DNA from: Arthrobacter sp. ISL-5
GTDB lineage: Bacteria > Actinomycetota > Actinomycetes > Actinomycetales > Micrococcaceae
Direction of reading: 5' to 3'
Length of the DNA: 64,000 nucleotides
NCBI RefSeq assembly: GCF_018613835.1
Contig: NZ_JAGGPM010000043.1
Span: 1 to 64,000, forward strand
Part shown: one piece after another, positions 16,935 to 25,998 of the stretch
How positions within the stretch are numbered: the stretch's first letter is position 1
Layout: the number at the start of each line of letters is the position of its first letter
The notes under the pieces: model-generated
What the model was told of the DNA's origin: nothing
Seen by the model: only the letters and a program-made list of their open reading frames with translations
The model's database searches: none
Made by a program: the position numbers and the translations under genes

Positions 16935-17339
16935 AGACCCACCCCTGCTCTGAACTATGTCTGGCAAGACTGTTTGAAAATTTACATGGGTTCTAAATCA
17001 GGCAATTTCGCACATTTCCGCAGGTCAAAGCTGTTCCTATTACCCATCTCTGGAAAATAGTTAGTGGCCCACGAAAGTTGAGTTAGATGTCTTCGATACG
17101 CCCTCTGAGACTTCACTCGGCTCGAAATTCTGCTGACCACCTTCGGGTCGCGGCTGTTTGGCCGTGTCGGCATGGGTTGGGGATGGGTGTCGCAGCCCTG
17201 CGCGCCGCATGCCCGGTGCCCAGAGAGGAACCAACCCGGAGTCAAGAGCTGGTGGGGATTGTGACGATCTTCAGCCTGTGCCTATGCAGCCCGGGGGAGA
17301 GGGGTTCGCGACTCATAACCCAGCCCGTCACCAACGCGA
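16935..17339. other. Spacer with mobile-element-like motifs
   Basis: Nothing codes convincingly. The stretch starts with the CTGCATAGGT/GACCCACC motif pair and is relatively AT-rich around 16975-17090. It may be a patchwork of element ends. Confidence 0.3.
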
Positions 17340-17537
17340 TTGAACGTGGCAACGTTCCTAGCCCACTGCTCGTCACTGCCAGATCTGGCCGCACAAGCAG
17401 CGGCCGGCGCCGAGTTGCGCAGCATCCGGACGCCGATGTCCACCAATTCCGACCCTGCCGACCTGGCCTTCGATATCTACCTCCAAACCCGCGTCCTCCG
17501 ATGCGCCTGTGGCTTCCAAATGGAGATCCCCGACTAG
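17340..17537 (+). CDS. Small hypothetical protein, 65 aa
   Basis: A TTG-initiated frame encodes NVATFLAHCSSLPDLAAQAA and ends VLRCACGFQMEIPD. The closing CxCGF pair resembles half of a zinc ribbon. Codon use is acceptable, but there is no ribosome site or known homologue. It lies just before transposase debris and may be a remnant. Confidence is low. Confidence 0.3.
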   Translation: MNVATFLAHCSSLPDLAAQAAAGAELRSIRTPMSTNSDPADLAFDIYLQTRVLRCACGFQMEIPD

Positions 17538-17571
17538 ATTTCTCAGTCGAATGATGAGTAGGTCCCCTTTT

Positions 17572-17694
17572 GGACGTCCACGCCTACCCTTCCGGTGGCG
17601 GCGACTACTCCGGGGTGCGGGGCCTGAACGCGCTGCTGGCCACCGTCAGCACGAAGGACACCGCCCCGGTCATCCTCGCCCAGCGGCTCAGATC
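17572..17694 (+). pseudogene. IS1380-family transposase, internal fragment
   Basis: The frame VHAYPSGGGDYSGVRGLNAL followed by LATVSTKDTAPVILAQRL is clearly related to the segment VHGYAKQGSGYGYSGVRGLN of the IS1380-type transposase at 37483-38780. Only about 40 residues remain. It is fused directly to a resolvase tail, so this is a recombination scar between two mobile elements. Confidence 0.75.
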
Positions 17695-17865
17695 GAAAAT
17701 GCCCGTCGCCTCATCGCAGGCGGCGAACCGGCAATACAGGTGGCACGTGATCTGGGCATGTCCAGGGCGACTCTGTACCGGCGCATCGCCAGGAAGCGCA
17801 ACACTGGATCAGCGCCCAAGGCTAACGGCTCCCACAATCCTCCAGTACAAGTTACTCATCATTGA
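17691..17865 (+). pseudogene. Serine recombinase C-terminal HTH fragment
   Basis: AQIENARRLIAGGEPAIQVA followed by RDLGMSRATLYRRIARK is the Hin/resolvase-type helix-turn-helix tail, including the S-x2-T-L-Y-R-R recognition helix. The catalytic domain is missing. It starts where the IS1380 fragment ends. Confidence 0.7.
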
Positions 17866-18110
17866 CTTGTCGGCTGACGGCCAAAGGAATACCGGGCACC
17901 TCGGGGGAGCGTCGTGCTGTCCTGCGGCCACCGTGTACTAGCCAGTAGACGGTTCTTCCCCGTAAGTTGGATAAGACGCCATGTGGCGCGCTTCACACTC
18001 AGTGAACCAGATGATCCTTTTGCCGGAACAGAACGACCGGAACGCAACGCCGCGTCCCGGACCCGACGAGACCTGCCGGGCGTCGCCGCCCGGCGTTCAG
18101 GAGGACACCC

Positions 18111-18485
18111 ATGACCGGTACGTTTGAACTCTTCATCGACGAGGACACGAGCTTCAGATTCAGACTCAAAGCCCCCGACGGAACCGTGGTGGCCGTCTCC
18201 CGATCCTTTACCGACAAGCCCGCTGCGGTGTCCGGCATCCGTGACGCGCGCGAGTATGCCGGAATGGGCCTGATCACCGATCTGTGCCCGGAAATCCCCG
18301 TCCACGGATCATCAGCGCCTAAGGCTACCGGTGCCCGGCAAGCCCTGCGGCCCTCGGCTGACCGTCCCACCGAGGCGCCGAATCCCGGCACCGGGGCGCC
18401 GCAGCGTACCACCGCCACGGGATCCTACAGGCCGGCAGCTCCACGCCGGGTTCGTGTTGGGTCCGATCTGCACAAGGTTGCCTGA
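18111..18485 (+). CDS. YegP/DUF1508-domain protein
   Basis: This 124-residue protein begins MTGTFELFIDEDTSFRFRLK and has KAPDGTVVAVSRSFTDKPAA, then VSGIRDAREYAGMGLITDL. That is the small DUF1508 (YegP) fold, in which one unit pairs with another to form a dimer of beta-sheets. The C-terminal half is proline/arginine-rich and probably disordered. A GGAGG ribosome site precedes the ATG. The biochemical role of DUF1508 proteins is not established. Confidence 0.75.
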   Translation: MTGTFELFIDEDTSFRFRLKAPDGTVVAVSRSFTDKPAAVSGIRDAREYAGMGLITDLCPEIPVHGSSAPKATGARQALRPSADRPTEAPNPGTGAPQRTTATGSYRPAAPRRVRVGSDLHKVA

Positions 18486-18590
18486 GGCACAGACCCACGG
18501 TCAGGAACACCCCGGCAAACACGGGAGGCGGCCGAATCGTGAACTAATTCCCGACGTCGGTGACTTTGTTGTCTTCGGATGCCTTCGGCG

Positions 18591-18794
18591 TTAGCCCAGG
18601 TAGTCGGCAAACTCCCTCTCCAGGAACTGTTTGGGCCTGGCACCGATGACGGCGGCCCGCAGCCTGCCGGCGTCGAACAGCAGGATGGCCGGGATGGAGG
18701 TGATGCCCAGCCTCGAAGCGACGCCCGGGTTTCGGCAAATTGCTGCAAGGCACGAGATGACGCAGGAGGCCAGGCTGGTCAGCGGTGTCGCCAC
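18591..18794 (-). pseudogene. Thioredoxin-like C-terminal fragment
   Basis: ASRLGITSIPAILLFDAGRL, then AAVIGARPKQFLEREFADYL, is the second half of a thioredoxin fold with the conserved cis-proline (SIPAILLF). The WCxxC active site and first half are absent; upstream residues (MATPLTSLASCVISCLAAI) are only weakly thioredoxin-like. It is not expected to have redox activity. Confidence 0.6.
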
Positions 18795-18825
18795 TGGAAG
18801 GGTGGACTAACCACCAGCGCTTCGC

Positions 18826-18855
18826 CTGCACCTTCCACCCCTGTGGAAGGTGCAG
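18826..18855. repeat. 13-bp stem-loop
   Basis: CTGCACCTTCCAC (18826-18838) and GTGGAAGGTGCAG (18843-18855) are exact complements with a 4-base loop, followed by ACTTT. It is terminator-like but lacks a long U-run. It lies between the thioredoxin fragment and the PKD protein. Confidence 0.7.
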
Positions 18856-18973
18856 ACTTTAGTCATAGGAGGAATCTGCGCCTCCTTCCGAGGGGGCGTG
18901 CCCGGCCGTCCGCGCATGGATGGAAGGAAGGGGCGTGTCAACGCACCCAGGGGATCAAGGCAGGAATGGCGTG

Positions 18974-20089
18974 GTGTCCACTCTTCGTCTCATACCGCTG
19001 CGGCTGTTGTGTTGCGGGCCACCGCAGCTGATCGTCACCGGTGCCATCGGCGCGGCCGGTTCAGTTCTGGCCCCCCGTGGTTGGTTTTCATCAGTCGCCC
19101 TGGGCGCCTATTCACTCGTTCAGCCCAACCTGGACCTAGTTGCTTCCCAGCTGACGAAGAACATCGATTTCAGCGTCTTTGCGGGCGCAGCCCGGGTCGC
19201 AGAGCAGTTCGCGGCACAGCAAACGACGTGGCTAAAGAACATCGCGCCGGCACTCGCATCGATGCGCGGCAGCGACGTTGTACTGTCCCTGACATCGCCA
19301 TCGGGGCGTGTCATCGACCGCGGCGTCCACAGTGCTGATGTCCAGCACGAAGTCGGCCCCACGTTCGAAAGCTACCACCTCAGCGCCAGCGAGCCAGGGA
19401 CATGGACGGCCACCTTGTTCGGAGCGCAGGTCGCGCCTCAGGGGGAGCCGACCCGGCTGTCCGTCTGGCACACACCTGCTGTCAACCAGGACCCGGTTGC
19501 CCGCTTCAGCCTCAATCAGGACGGCCGAACGGTCACCGTTGACGCGGGCGCAAGCACGGACTCCGACGGTAACGTTATCGACTATCTGTGGGAGTTCGGT
19601 GACGGCACCACAGCCACGGGAACCACTGCGACCCACACCTATACGACCGCGGACACGTATCTGACGACTCTCGCCATCCGGGACAATGCCGGCGGGGAAG
19701 CCTTCGCATCGGCAGAGCAGGCGGTAACCATCTCCAGCTACGACTTCACCGGTTTCTTCCAACCGGTAGCGGCGGCACCTGCCATCAGCGAGGTCAAGGC
19801 GGGCCGGGCCATGCCAATGAAGTTCAGTTTTGGCGGAGACTACGGCCTCAGCATCATCCAGGCAGGATCCCCCACATCCGTTCGGGTCGAATGTCCGGCA
19901 AACACTCCCAGCAGTGCAGTGGCGCCGACGTCAACGGCCGGCGCTGGCACCCTGAACTACGAATCCGCCAGCCAGACGTACAACTACGCGTGGAAGACTG
20001 AGGACAGCTGGGCCGGGACGTGTCGGATATTCAACATGACGCTGAACGGCGGCAGCTCACACCAAGCGATGTTCAAGTTCGTCCGGTGA
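18974..20089 (+). CDS. PKD-domain surface protein, probably 5'-truncated
   Basis: The C-terminal two thirds are clear. A PKD domain (NQDPVARFSLNQDGRTVTVD, IDYLWEFGDGTTATGTTATH) is followed by a module with KAGRAMPMKFSFGGDYGLSI. The latter is typical of actinobacterial cell-surface proteins ending in a Ca-dependent or carbohydrate-binding-like PxKF region. The middle (NLDLVASQLTKNIDFSVFAG) looks like the tail of a larger secreted esterase or VWA-type domain. The N-terminus from GTG 18974 lacks a convincing signal peptide. The gene probably lost its 5' part through a rearrangement near 18980-19090. Confidence 0.6.
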   Translation: MSTLRLIPLRLLCCGPPQLIVTGAIGAAGSVLAPRGWFSSVALGAYSLVQPNLDLVASQLTKNIDFSVFAGAARVAEQFAAQQTTWLKNIAPALASMRGSDVVLSLTSPSGRVIDRGVHSADVQHEVGPTFESYHLSASEPGTWTATLFGAQVAPQGEPTRLSVWHTPAVNQDPVARFSLNQDGRTVTVDAGASTDSDGNVIDYLWEFGDGTTATGTTATHTYTTADTYLTTLAIRDNAGGEAFASAEQAVTISSYDFTGFFQPVAAAPAISEVKAGRAMPMKFSFGGDYGLSIIQAGSPTSVRVECPANTPSSAVAPTSTAGAGTLNYESASQTYNYAWKTEDSWAGTCRIFNMTLNGGSSHQAMFKFVR

Positions 20090-20109
20090 TTTGGAAAGGT
20101 GCGCCGGCC

Positions 20110-20511
20110 ATGAGTCAGGAACCGGCTTCAATCCGCCGTCGAGGCTGGCCTGGGGTTATCCTCTGGTCGATCCTGGTCGTCTCGTCCATCGTCCTGATGG
20201 TTATCGGTTTGCTGAGGTCAACGTTCTTCGGTTACACGGCGATACCGGAATTTGTAGAGGACGCACGAGTCGGCAGTCTCTACCTGCTAGCCGGCTCGGC
20301 CACCTCACTCACAGCTGCACTCTGGTCGTTCTTGCGAGGCCAGCCGCACTGGGTAACGGCCTGCGTGGCAGCGCCCGCCATCCTAATCGGTGGAGTCGCC
20401 CTCGTGTGGCCTTACAGCTTGTTGCGGCATATCGTAGCCGTCGGTGCCCTGCCAGGAGCGATCGCGGGAATCATCGGCGGAATGGTGCACCGCGGTTACC
20501 GCCGAATCTGA
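20110..20511 (+). CDS. Four-TM membrane protein
   Basis: This 133-residue protein starts MSQEPASIRRRGWPGVILWS. It has four hydrophobic helices (ILVVSSIVLMVIGLL, YLLAGSATSLTAALW, ITACVAAPAILIGG-like and VAVGALPGAIAGIIGGMV) and a basic tail. It follows the PKD gene by 20 bp. Its 3' end overlaps the convergent DUF4190 gene by a few bases. No family is recognised. Confidence 0.6.
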   Translation: MSQEPASIRRRGWPGVILWSILVVSSIVLMVIGLLRSTFFGYTAIPEFVEDARVGSLYLLAGSATSLTAALWSFLRGQPHWVTACVAAPAILIGGVALVWPYSLLRHIVAVGALPGAIAGIIGGMVHRGYRRI

Positions 20512-20813
20512 TAGAGGGGGCACCTCACCAGTGTCAGGGCGTTGCGGCCCTCTGACGAAAAGAGGGCAATGGTGATGTACGCGAAGATTGCCATGTACGC
20601 GCAGCCGACGACGAGAGCGATGATAGCCAACCCGCGGCCGCGTTCATCCGTGGTCTTGATCTGGTTCAGGGCGATGAGCCCCAAGACGATGCCGGTCGGC
20701 CCGATAAAAAACGATGAGACAAATGCGGCGATGGCCAGAGTGTTGACCCTAGCAGGCACGGATCCCTCGCCCCGCTGCGACGGTCCTGGTACTTGATATT
20801 GAGGAATGCTCAT
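20496..20813 (-). CDS. DUF4190-type two-TM membrane protein
   Basis: The product is 105 residues from MSIPQYQVPG. A short P/Q-rich N-terminus is followed by NTLAIAAFVSSFFIGPTGIV, LGLIALNQIK and a second helix (LAIIALVVGCAYMAIFAYI). N-x-L-A-I-A-A-F-V then G-x-I-A-L-x-Q-I is the DUF4190 pattern common in Actinobacteria. Its role is unknown; such proteins sit in the cytoplasmic membrane, often with DnaJ- or Zn-ribbon-like partners. Confidence 0.75.
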   Translation of the reverse strand: MSIPQYQVPGPSQRGEGSVPARVNTLAIAAFVSSFFIGPTGIVLGLIALNQIKTTDERGRGLAIIALVVGCAYMAIFAYITIALFSSEGRNALTLVRCPLYQIRR

Positions 20814-20936
20814 CGGTGACGCCCTTCCGTGTCCCACACAAGTGCCCCGCGGAGATGCTTAGAGGCACAAGGTATCAAGTCAGGGCGGCCTTGTGCATCG
20901 GCCAACAGGACTTGCCTGCGGGGATACCCCGCCTTA

Positions 20937-21085
20937 TGCCAAGAAAAACCACATACGACGAAGTCGAGCGGCGCCTCGCTGCGGCGCTGCTCACTCTGCC
21001 GAAGAACCTCCCAAAGGATCCCTGCTATCCATGGCTCATGGTAAAGACGCCCCGCGGTGCCAAACCAGAGCGAACCGCCTGTTAA
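20937..21085 (+). CDS. Small hypothetical protein
   Basis: A short frame (MPRKTTYDEVERRLAAALLT, then LPKNLPKDPCYPWLMVK) has coding-like composition and a plausible amphipathic helix. There is no recognisable family and the ribosome site is weak. Confidence is low. Confidence 0.3.
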
Positions 21086-21112
21086 GCGGCACCAGGAATG
21101 GCCCCGGCACGT

Positions 21113-21367
21113 CTACAAACCGGCTGCCCGCTGGTGAGCCTTTCCATCGGCTCCGCCAAGATGGTCCGCTTCCGAGGAAAAACGCATTCCCTGAACCTTC
21201 GCCCACGCGCTGAGAGCGTACTCCCACAGAACGCTCCACTCCTCCGAATCAACAGAACGCAGGACAATCAGCACCCCGGAGGGGCCCACCTGATAGGAAT
21301 AACGCCCACTCTCATCATCATCAAAACGCTCCACCCGCCCGCTGCTCTCATGAACCAGCACTGACAT
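21113..21367 (-). CDS. Hypothetical protein, 84 aa
   Basis: The start at ATG 21367 is supported by AAGGAG about 9 bases upstream. The sequence (MSVLVHESSGRVERFDDDES; GRYSYQVGPSGVLIVLRSVD) looks like a small beta-rich domain with a C-terminal helix (SVLWEYALSAWAKVQGM). Unknown family. It is isolated, with no operon partner. Confidence 0.5.
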   Translation of the reverse strand: MSVLVHESSGRVERFDDDESGRYSYQVGPSGVLIVLRSVDSEEWSVLWEYALSAWAKVQGMRFSSEADHLGGADGKAHQRAAGL

Positions 21368-21738
21368 CCCTGTCACTCCTTCACCCATCGAACTGGCACG
21401 GAGTCTACCCGCAGCCGGTGGAACCAACAGCCCCAAAACCACAACAACCCGACCAGACCTGCAACCGAGCCCGGAACAGTAGCCCTCGGGGAACTCGGAC
21501 AGGCCCGGCGCACCAAGCGCTGTGGCCAGAGGTCTTTCAGCCGGAACGACACACACAACTACCGGGCGGGCCAGGGGCCGCGGCCACAGGAACCACGGGG
21601 CGCATGGCGCGTTGCGTGGCGCAGGGGGATTCACCCGGAGGTATTGCAATGAGGCAACAGGGTCTCGTCCTTGTCACTTTCCTAAGTCGTCGGGACAAGC
21701 GGGTCTGTCAATTATTCGGTGTAACTGGGTTGTCTTTT

Positions 21739-21969
21739 CTAGCTCCAAGCGGCCGACAGGCGTCCGTCGAAAGTGATCTCGAAGGCGTTCAAAGCGGCCT
21801 TCCAACGGTTACTCCAGCGTTTTCGGCCCTTGCCGGTGGGGTCCAGGCTCATGATCGCCAGATAGACGAACTTCAGCGCGGCCTGTTCGGTGCGGAAGTG
21901 GCCGCGGGCGTTCACAGCGCGGCGGATCCGGGCGTTTATGCTCTCAATCGCGTTGGTCGTGCAGATCAC
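21739..21969 (-). pseudogene. IS256-family transposase, C-terminal fragment
   Basis: TTNAIESINARIRRAVNARG, then HFRTEQAALKFVYLAIMSLD, SLDPTGKGRKRW and ALNAFEITFDGRL are the conserved end of IS256/MutA-type DDE transposases, including the last catalytic glutamate (NAIESIN). Everything upstream is missing. Remnant only. Confidence 0.85.
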
Positions 21970-22090
21970 CGTGCGGATCTTTGTTCATGTTGTCCAAGCC
22001 GTGGATCAGGGCAAGGGTCCGGAGGGCTCACGGACGGCGAGAGACTGTAGCGAAAACTGCGACGGTCTCTTATGGCGTTGATCAGCCGGG

Positions 22091-22299
22091 CCCGACGTGT
22101 CCGTGCCAACGCCCAGGCATACGACAGCATTGCCCGTCGGCGTCTGATCGACATCACAGAATCGCTCATCGGCCAGCCCATCCTCTGTAGGCCGCACATC
22201 TCGAACAGGGAGTGTCCCAACTGGAGTGTGCGGTTCCAGCTCTTACGGCGTTGATCAGCCGATCCTGCCTACGGTTCGTCGCGTCAATCTGCATAGGTG
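22091..22299. repeat. Duplicated SDR 3' end and flank, copy 2
   Basis: This repeats 16723-16934. The coding segment RRVRANAQAYDSIARRRLID and the sequence up to GQPI are preserved, but the stop codon is changed (CTC TGT instead of GTC TGA). The flank with GTGTGCGGTTCCAGCTCTTA and the CTGCCTACGG...CTGCATAGGT pair is also retained. No SDR N-terminus lies nearby; an IS256 remnant adjoins. Confidence 0.9.
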
Positions 22300-22507
22300 A
22301 GACTCTCGCTGACCAGGAAGGCGTAGTGCTGCGGGGAGATGGGCCGGTCCGCCGTGGCGAAATCGAGGGCCACTCCGTGGTCAAGTGACACGGTCATGAA
22401 GGACCACATGGGTTGGGGTTCTGGCAGTCCGAGCACCTTGGCCAGGACTCCGCCGAACGGCGCTTGTCCGTTGCGTAGACGATGGTGTGGTTGAAAGAGA
22501 CCGTCAT
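22296..22507 (-). pseudogene. VOC-family protein, frameshifted N-terminal remnant
   Basis: From ATG 22507 with an upstream GAGG site the frame reads MTVSFNHTIVYATDKRRSAE. It then continues in another frame as FGGVLAKVLGLPEPQPMWSF, MTVSLDHGVALDFATADRPI. This is the first beta-alpha-beta unit of a glyoxalase-like (VOC) protein. It is cut where the duplicated SDR flank begins (around 22299). The gene is broken by one indel and a truncation. Confidence 0.65.
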
Positions 22508-22967
22508 GGTGACCTCCTCAGATGCGCGGTTTGAGTCCATCTGACGTCCATCGGCTCGGCAATTGCAAGAGCCCCGGGCCGGGAGCGGATTTTGCTGGAT
22601 CATGTCCCACCAGAAGTTGCCTACCGTGTGATTACAAGGGGCTGGAGTTTGCCCATTCGAATGATTGAGCAGAATCCGACGCCCATGCGCGTCACCCTTG
22701 GCGGCGCTGTCGGCAAAGGGAGCTGCCTGTCCGGGGCGCGGGGTTGAGAGGGAGCGGGTGCTGCCCCATGCGCTCCGGGCCTGAAGGCGTTTCCGCAGAC
22801 ATGACAGGACCTGCGAGGCGATTTTCCTTCGCCGGTATTGTCCGGATCAGGTAATTGGGGTCGCCAGTCAACCTTTCGACCTTCTGGCCTCTCAGCCTTT
22901 CGGCTCCCTCGCCCGTCCCGCAGGCCACTTAAAGTATACGCGTCCGGCGCGTCTGGAGCATCCAGAA
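22508..22967. other. No gene supported
   Basis: Several short open frames on both strands show no consistent coding signal. No RNA gene was recognised. Confidence 0.3.
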
Positions 22968-23201
22968 CTAGGGCCTAAAGACCCTGGTCTTCGGCTTCCC
23001 GGCGGAAAGAGCTCCCCGCCCAAGCAGATAGCGCTGGCTGCCGGCAAGCTTCCAGGACAGCAACAGCGGCTGCGTCGGCTCCTCGCCGAACGGATCACCC
23101 GAATCATGGTCAAGCCCTTCATGGACATCTCGACCATGATCGAGGAACGGCTCACGCAATGCTGCGTTCATGTGGGCACGAAGAGTGACGCCGGCGATCA
23201 T
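22968..23201 (-). CDS. Small hypothetical protein, 77 aa
   Basis: From ATG 23201, preceded by a GGAG-type site, the frame reads MIAGVTLRAHMNAALREPFL and continues through EEPTQPLLLSWKLAGSQRYL to a basic end. Third codon positions are strongly G/C, as in the real genes nearby. The family is unknown. No operon context. Confidence 0.4.
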   Translation of the reverse strand: MIAGVTLRAHMNAALREPFLDHGRDVHEGLDHDSGDPFGEEPTQPLLLSWKLAGSQRYLLGRGALSAGKPKTRVFRP

Positions 23202-23320
23202 CAGTGTGCTCCGTTCTGTGCTGTCCAGGCGTGGCCGGCCCTGGCCAGGCAACGCATGAGCACAGCCACGGGCACACGGCTTCTCCCAGTCCGCCAGGTC
23301 TGAGTCAGCGATAGGAAGCA

Positions 23321-23698
23321 ATGATGAGTTCCGCATCTGATGCCCGGCGTATTGCAGCCGGGCCATTGCCGTCGCAGCTGGTGCGCTCCAAGCACGCAGG
23401 CCGGCACGGACACAGCCCTGACCCTGAAACGGATCCGCAGTCCCCGCCGACCTTCGACCCGCTGCGGCTCTGCATCTTCGCGACCATTGCCCTGCTCGGC
23501 TGGGCAGCCGGTCCGGTGGCACTGGCCGTGTTCGCCGCAGTCGGATTCGCAGGCTATTGGAAAGCACGACGGAGGGGCCTGACGAAATCGAAGTGCTACC
23601 TCCGCGATACGAGGCTGGTCTTGGCCTACCTGGGCATCCTGTTAGCGGCTGGGTTGTGGGGGATATATTCGCTGGCAGCTCAACTGTTCGGCCTTTAA
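23321..23698 (+). CDS. Small two-TM membrane protein
   Basis: This 125-residue protein has a soluble N-terminus. It then has a hydrophobic pair (LCIFATIALLGWAAGPVALA), a basic loop (KARRRGLTKSKCYLRDTR) and a third hydrophobic helix (LVLAYLGILLAAGLWGIYSL). By the positive-inside rule the central loop is cytoplasmic. Family unknown; the reading frame is intact. Confidence 0.5.
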   Translation: MMSSASDARRIAAGPLPSQLVRSKHAGRHGHSPDPETDPQSPPTFDPLRLCIFATIALLGWAAGPVALAVFAAVGFAGYWKARRRGLTKSKCYLRDTRLVLAYLGILLAAGLWGIYSLAAQLFGL

Positions 23699-23777
23699 AC
23701 CAACAACAGTGTGCGGTCGTCAAGTTCTTGAAACGGGTCGTTGTTGATTTGCCTCCAGGGCCTAAATGGTCTCTCCT

Positions 23778-24030
23778 TCAGGACCCTTCAGTTGGCGCAC
23801 ACCTCTGAGGCTGCCCGGACCAACCAACGCTTGCCGTTGTCTTGTTGAGTTGACCCATGAGTTGGCGGTTCGCCTCCCGGGCGGCACCTAGTTCTTCCTC
23901 TTGGTCTTGGAGCCTGGCTTGTAGTTCTTGGATCTCGCTCTGCAGTGTGTGGTTCTGCTCCTCAAGGCTTTGGCGCGTTGTAATGGTGGCGGTGGCTACT
24001 GCCGTTGACTGGCCGAGTAAACGTCGGCGC
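23778..24030 (-). pseudogene. Coiled-coil transposon accessory protein (DUF6262/TnpC-like), C-terminal part
   Basis: The frame reads LLGQSTAVATATITTRQSLE, EQNHTLQSEIQELQARLQDQ, then EEELGAAREANRQLMGQLNK. This is a heptad-patterned helix typical of the accessory proteins of Tn554-like site-specific transposons (DUF6262). The N-terminal DNA-binding part is missing. It abuts an IS21-type end. Remnant. Confidence 0.5.
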
Positions 24031-24043
24031 GGAGGTCGAGATG

Positions 24044-24096
24044 TGTCGGTGACGGTCGAAAACTGAGAGCCACGGTGACGGTTGAAAACTGAGCCA
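24044..24096. repeat. IS21-type terminal repeats
   Basis: Two direct copies, GGTGACGGTCGAAAACTGAG and GGTGACGGTTGAAAACTGAG, are separated by AGCCAC. Tandem repeats reading GTGGCTCAGTTTTC-x-ACCGTCACC on the other strand are familiar at ends of actinobacterial IS21 elements. No istA/istB genes are adjacent, so this is a solo end. Confidence 0.6.
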
Positions 24097-24298
24097 CCTG
24101 TTCAAAACGATTGGGTGGGTGATCACAGTAGAGGATTGGGATGCACTTCTGAACAGTTGTCGGTGGCCACAAATTACTCCACGACCTCAGGCAGCCGTTC
24201 ACCGTAAAATTTCTGTCGTCAGCAGCTCGTCCGCATATCCATCTGGGTCCACCGATGCCAGTGGCAGCCCTGAAGCATTGTTCAGATATCGTCCGGCT

Positions 24299-25870
24299 TT
24301 AGCTCTGCCGTCCCACATGCCATACGGCAATAGCGGACCGCGAGACTACGCCCAGCTTCCTCAAGATGTTGCTCACATGGTTTTCCACGGTACGTTCGGA
24401 GAGAAACAACGTCTGAGCTATGACCCTATTGCTATGGCCCTCGGCCACAAGCGCCGCCACCTCGGACTCCCGTACGGTGAGGAGCTCGCCGGAGCGGCGG
24501 AGCCGCCCCAGCTCCAGGCGTGCCATCGCTGCGAAGGGCGCAGCGTTGATGCCCTCGGCCAGCCGGATCGCGGTGAGGAAATGCTCGCGGGCTGCCTCGG
24601 GGTGACCGAGCAGGGCCGCCAACTGACCCAGGTAGTAGGCCACCGGCCCTGAGGACGGGGTCTGTGAGTCAGCGATCGACTGGAAATTCTCGAACGGCAG
24701 GAGATCGCTGTAGAGAGCCGACGCTGTGGCGCGGTCCTTGAGATATACGCAGAGCGTGGCATTGCCTGTCGCTGCGATGAGCCACTCCGGGGCACGCCGG
24801 GGGAAATCCTGGAGGTGGGGGACCATGGCCTTCCACAGGGCTTGTACTTCCTCTTTCCTGTCCATTGCGGCAAGGATCTGCGCCAGCCAGCCCTTGGCAA
24901 AGTACGGCGTGTTCTCGAGCCTGGCCCGTACGGTCCTTTCCGCCTCCTGAAGTCCGATCCCAGTCAGGACCGCGATGTTCGAGGTCATCACCAGATGCAG
25001 GAATGGAACCGTTTCGTCCTCCGCCTTCGCGCTGAGCCGCAGTGCAGTGTCTGCATGCAGGAGCGCCTCGGAATACCGGCCTTCGAGGTGCAGCAGAACG
25101 GCCCGGATCAGTTCCAGCCTGCATGTCCACAGTTCCTCCCGCATCCGGTTGGCGATGCTCGTGAGGACCTCAAGCTCCGCCGATACTTCCACGATCCGCC
25201 CGAGTTGGAGGAGCGCGTCGATGCGCCAGAGGAGACCCCAGGCAAGGTATTCGTCCGTCCCCTTCCGCCTCCCGAGCTCTACGGCACGGTCGGCGACCGC
25301 CAAGCGGTGGCTGACATGCTCGGCGCCGAGGAATCGGGCATGACGGGCATGGAAACCGAGGAACGCTGTATCGGGGTCTTCGGCGGTCATAGCGGCGGTG
25401 TCTGCTTCGCTGTCGAGATCAAAATAGCGTTCGCTGACCCAGACGCTGCCGGTGGCGGCCAGCTGCGCGCGAACGCGTGCACAGCGCACCGGATCGGAGT
25501 CGTCGAGCAACGCGAGTGCCTCGAGGCACAGCGCGTGCACCTGGGCCTTGACCGGAGAATTCGTGATGCCGCGGATCACTACCGCGGCATCTGCCATGGC
25601 GGGCCCGTCACCGGTCTCCCGTGCGATGTCAGCGGCAGCGTTGCAGGCTTCCCAGGCCAGGGCGACGTTGCCGGCGTGAAATCGGCTCCGGGCGAGTTCG
25701 AGCAGGAGGTCAACCTTGCGGATGGGGGAAGGTGGGGTTTCGTCTACGAGATCGATGGCGGTGCAGAGGAGGGCGCTTGCCTCTGCATATTCGCGGCGGG
25801 CACTGGCCACGCGGGCTGCCCGGATTGCGGCCTGCATATGCCCCGCTGATCTGCCTGCCCACGCCGTCAT
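24299..25870 (-). CDS. LuxR-family regulator with helical (TPR-like) N-terminal region
   Basis: This 523-residue protein is almost entirely alpha-helical over its first 450 residues, with TPR-like repeats (e.g. [56 protein letters not shown]). It ends in a LuxR/GerE helix-turn-helix: [45 protein letters not shown]. No AAA/STAND ATPase is present, so it looks like the C-terminal half of a LAL-type regulator or a stand-alone TPR-LuxR protein. It is divergent from the membrane gene at 25999 and may regulate it from the shared 130-bp region. Confidence 0.8.
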   Translation of the reverse strand: MTAWAGRSAGHMQAAIRAARVASARREYAEASALLCTAIDLVDETPPSPIRKVDLLLELARSRFHAGNVALAWEACNAAADIARETGDGPAMADAAVVIRGITNSPVKAQVHALCLEALALLDDSDPVRCARVRAQLAATGSVWVSERYFDLDSEADTAAMTAEDPDTAFLGFHARHARFLGAEHVSHRLAVADRAVELGRRKGTDEYLAWGLLWRIDALLQLGRIVEVSAELEVLTSIANRMREELWTCRLELIRAVLLHLEGRYSEALLHADTALRLSAKAEDETVPFLHLVMTSNIAVLTGIGLQEAERTVRARLENTPYFAKGWLAQILAAMDRKEEVQALWKAMVPHLQDFPRRAPEWLIAATGNATLCVYLKDRATASALYSDLLPFENFQSIADSQTPSSGPVAYYLGQLAALLGHPEAAREHFLTAIRLAEGINAAPFAAMARLELGRLRRSGELLTVRESEVAALVAEGHSNRVIAQTLFLSERTVENHVSNILRKLGVVSRSAIAVWHVGRQS

Positions 25871-25998
25871 GTGCCCATGCTATGTCCGTCCTAGGTACTA
25901 AGACAGGTGGTTCCACGGATGCCCCGGCTGGAAGTGGCGAGCATCATGAACGAACTGGGCACCGCTCAGCAACCCCCACAACACCAGGGAGCATCCCA

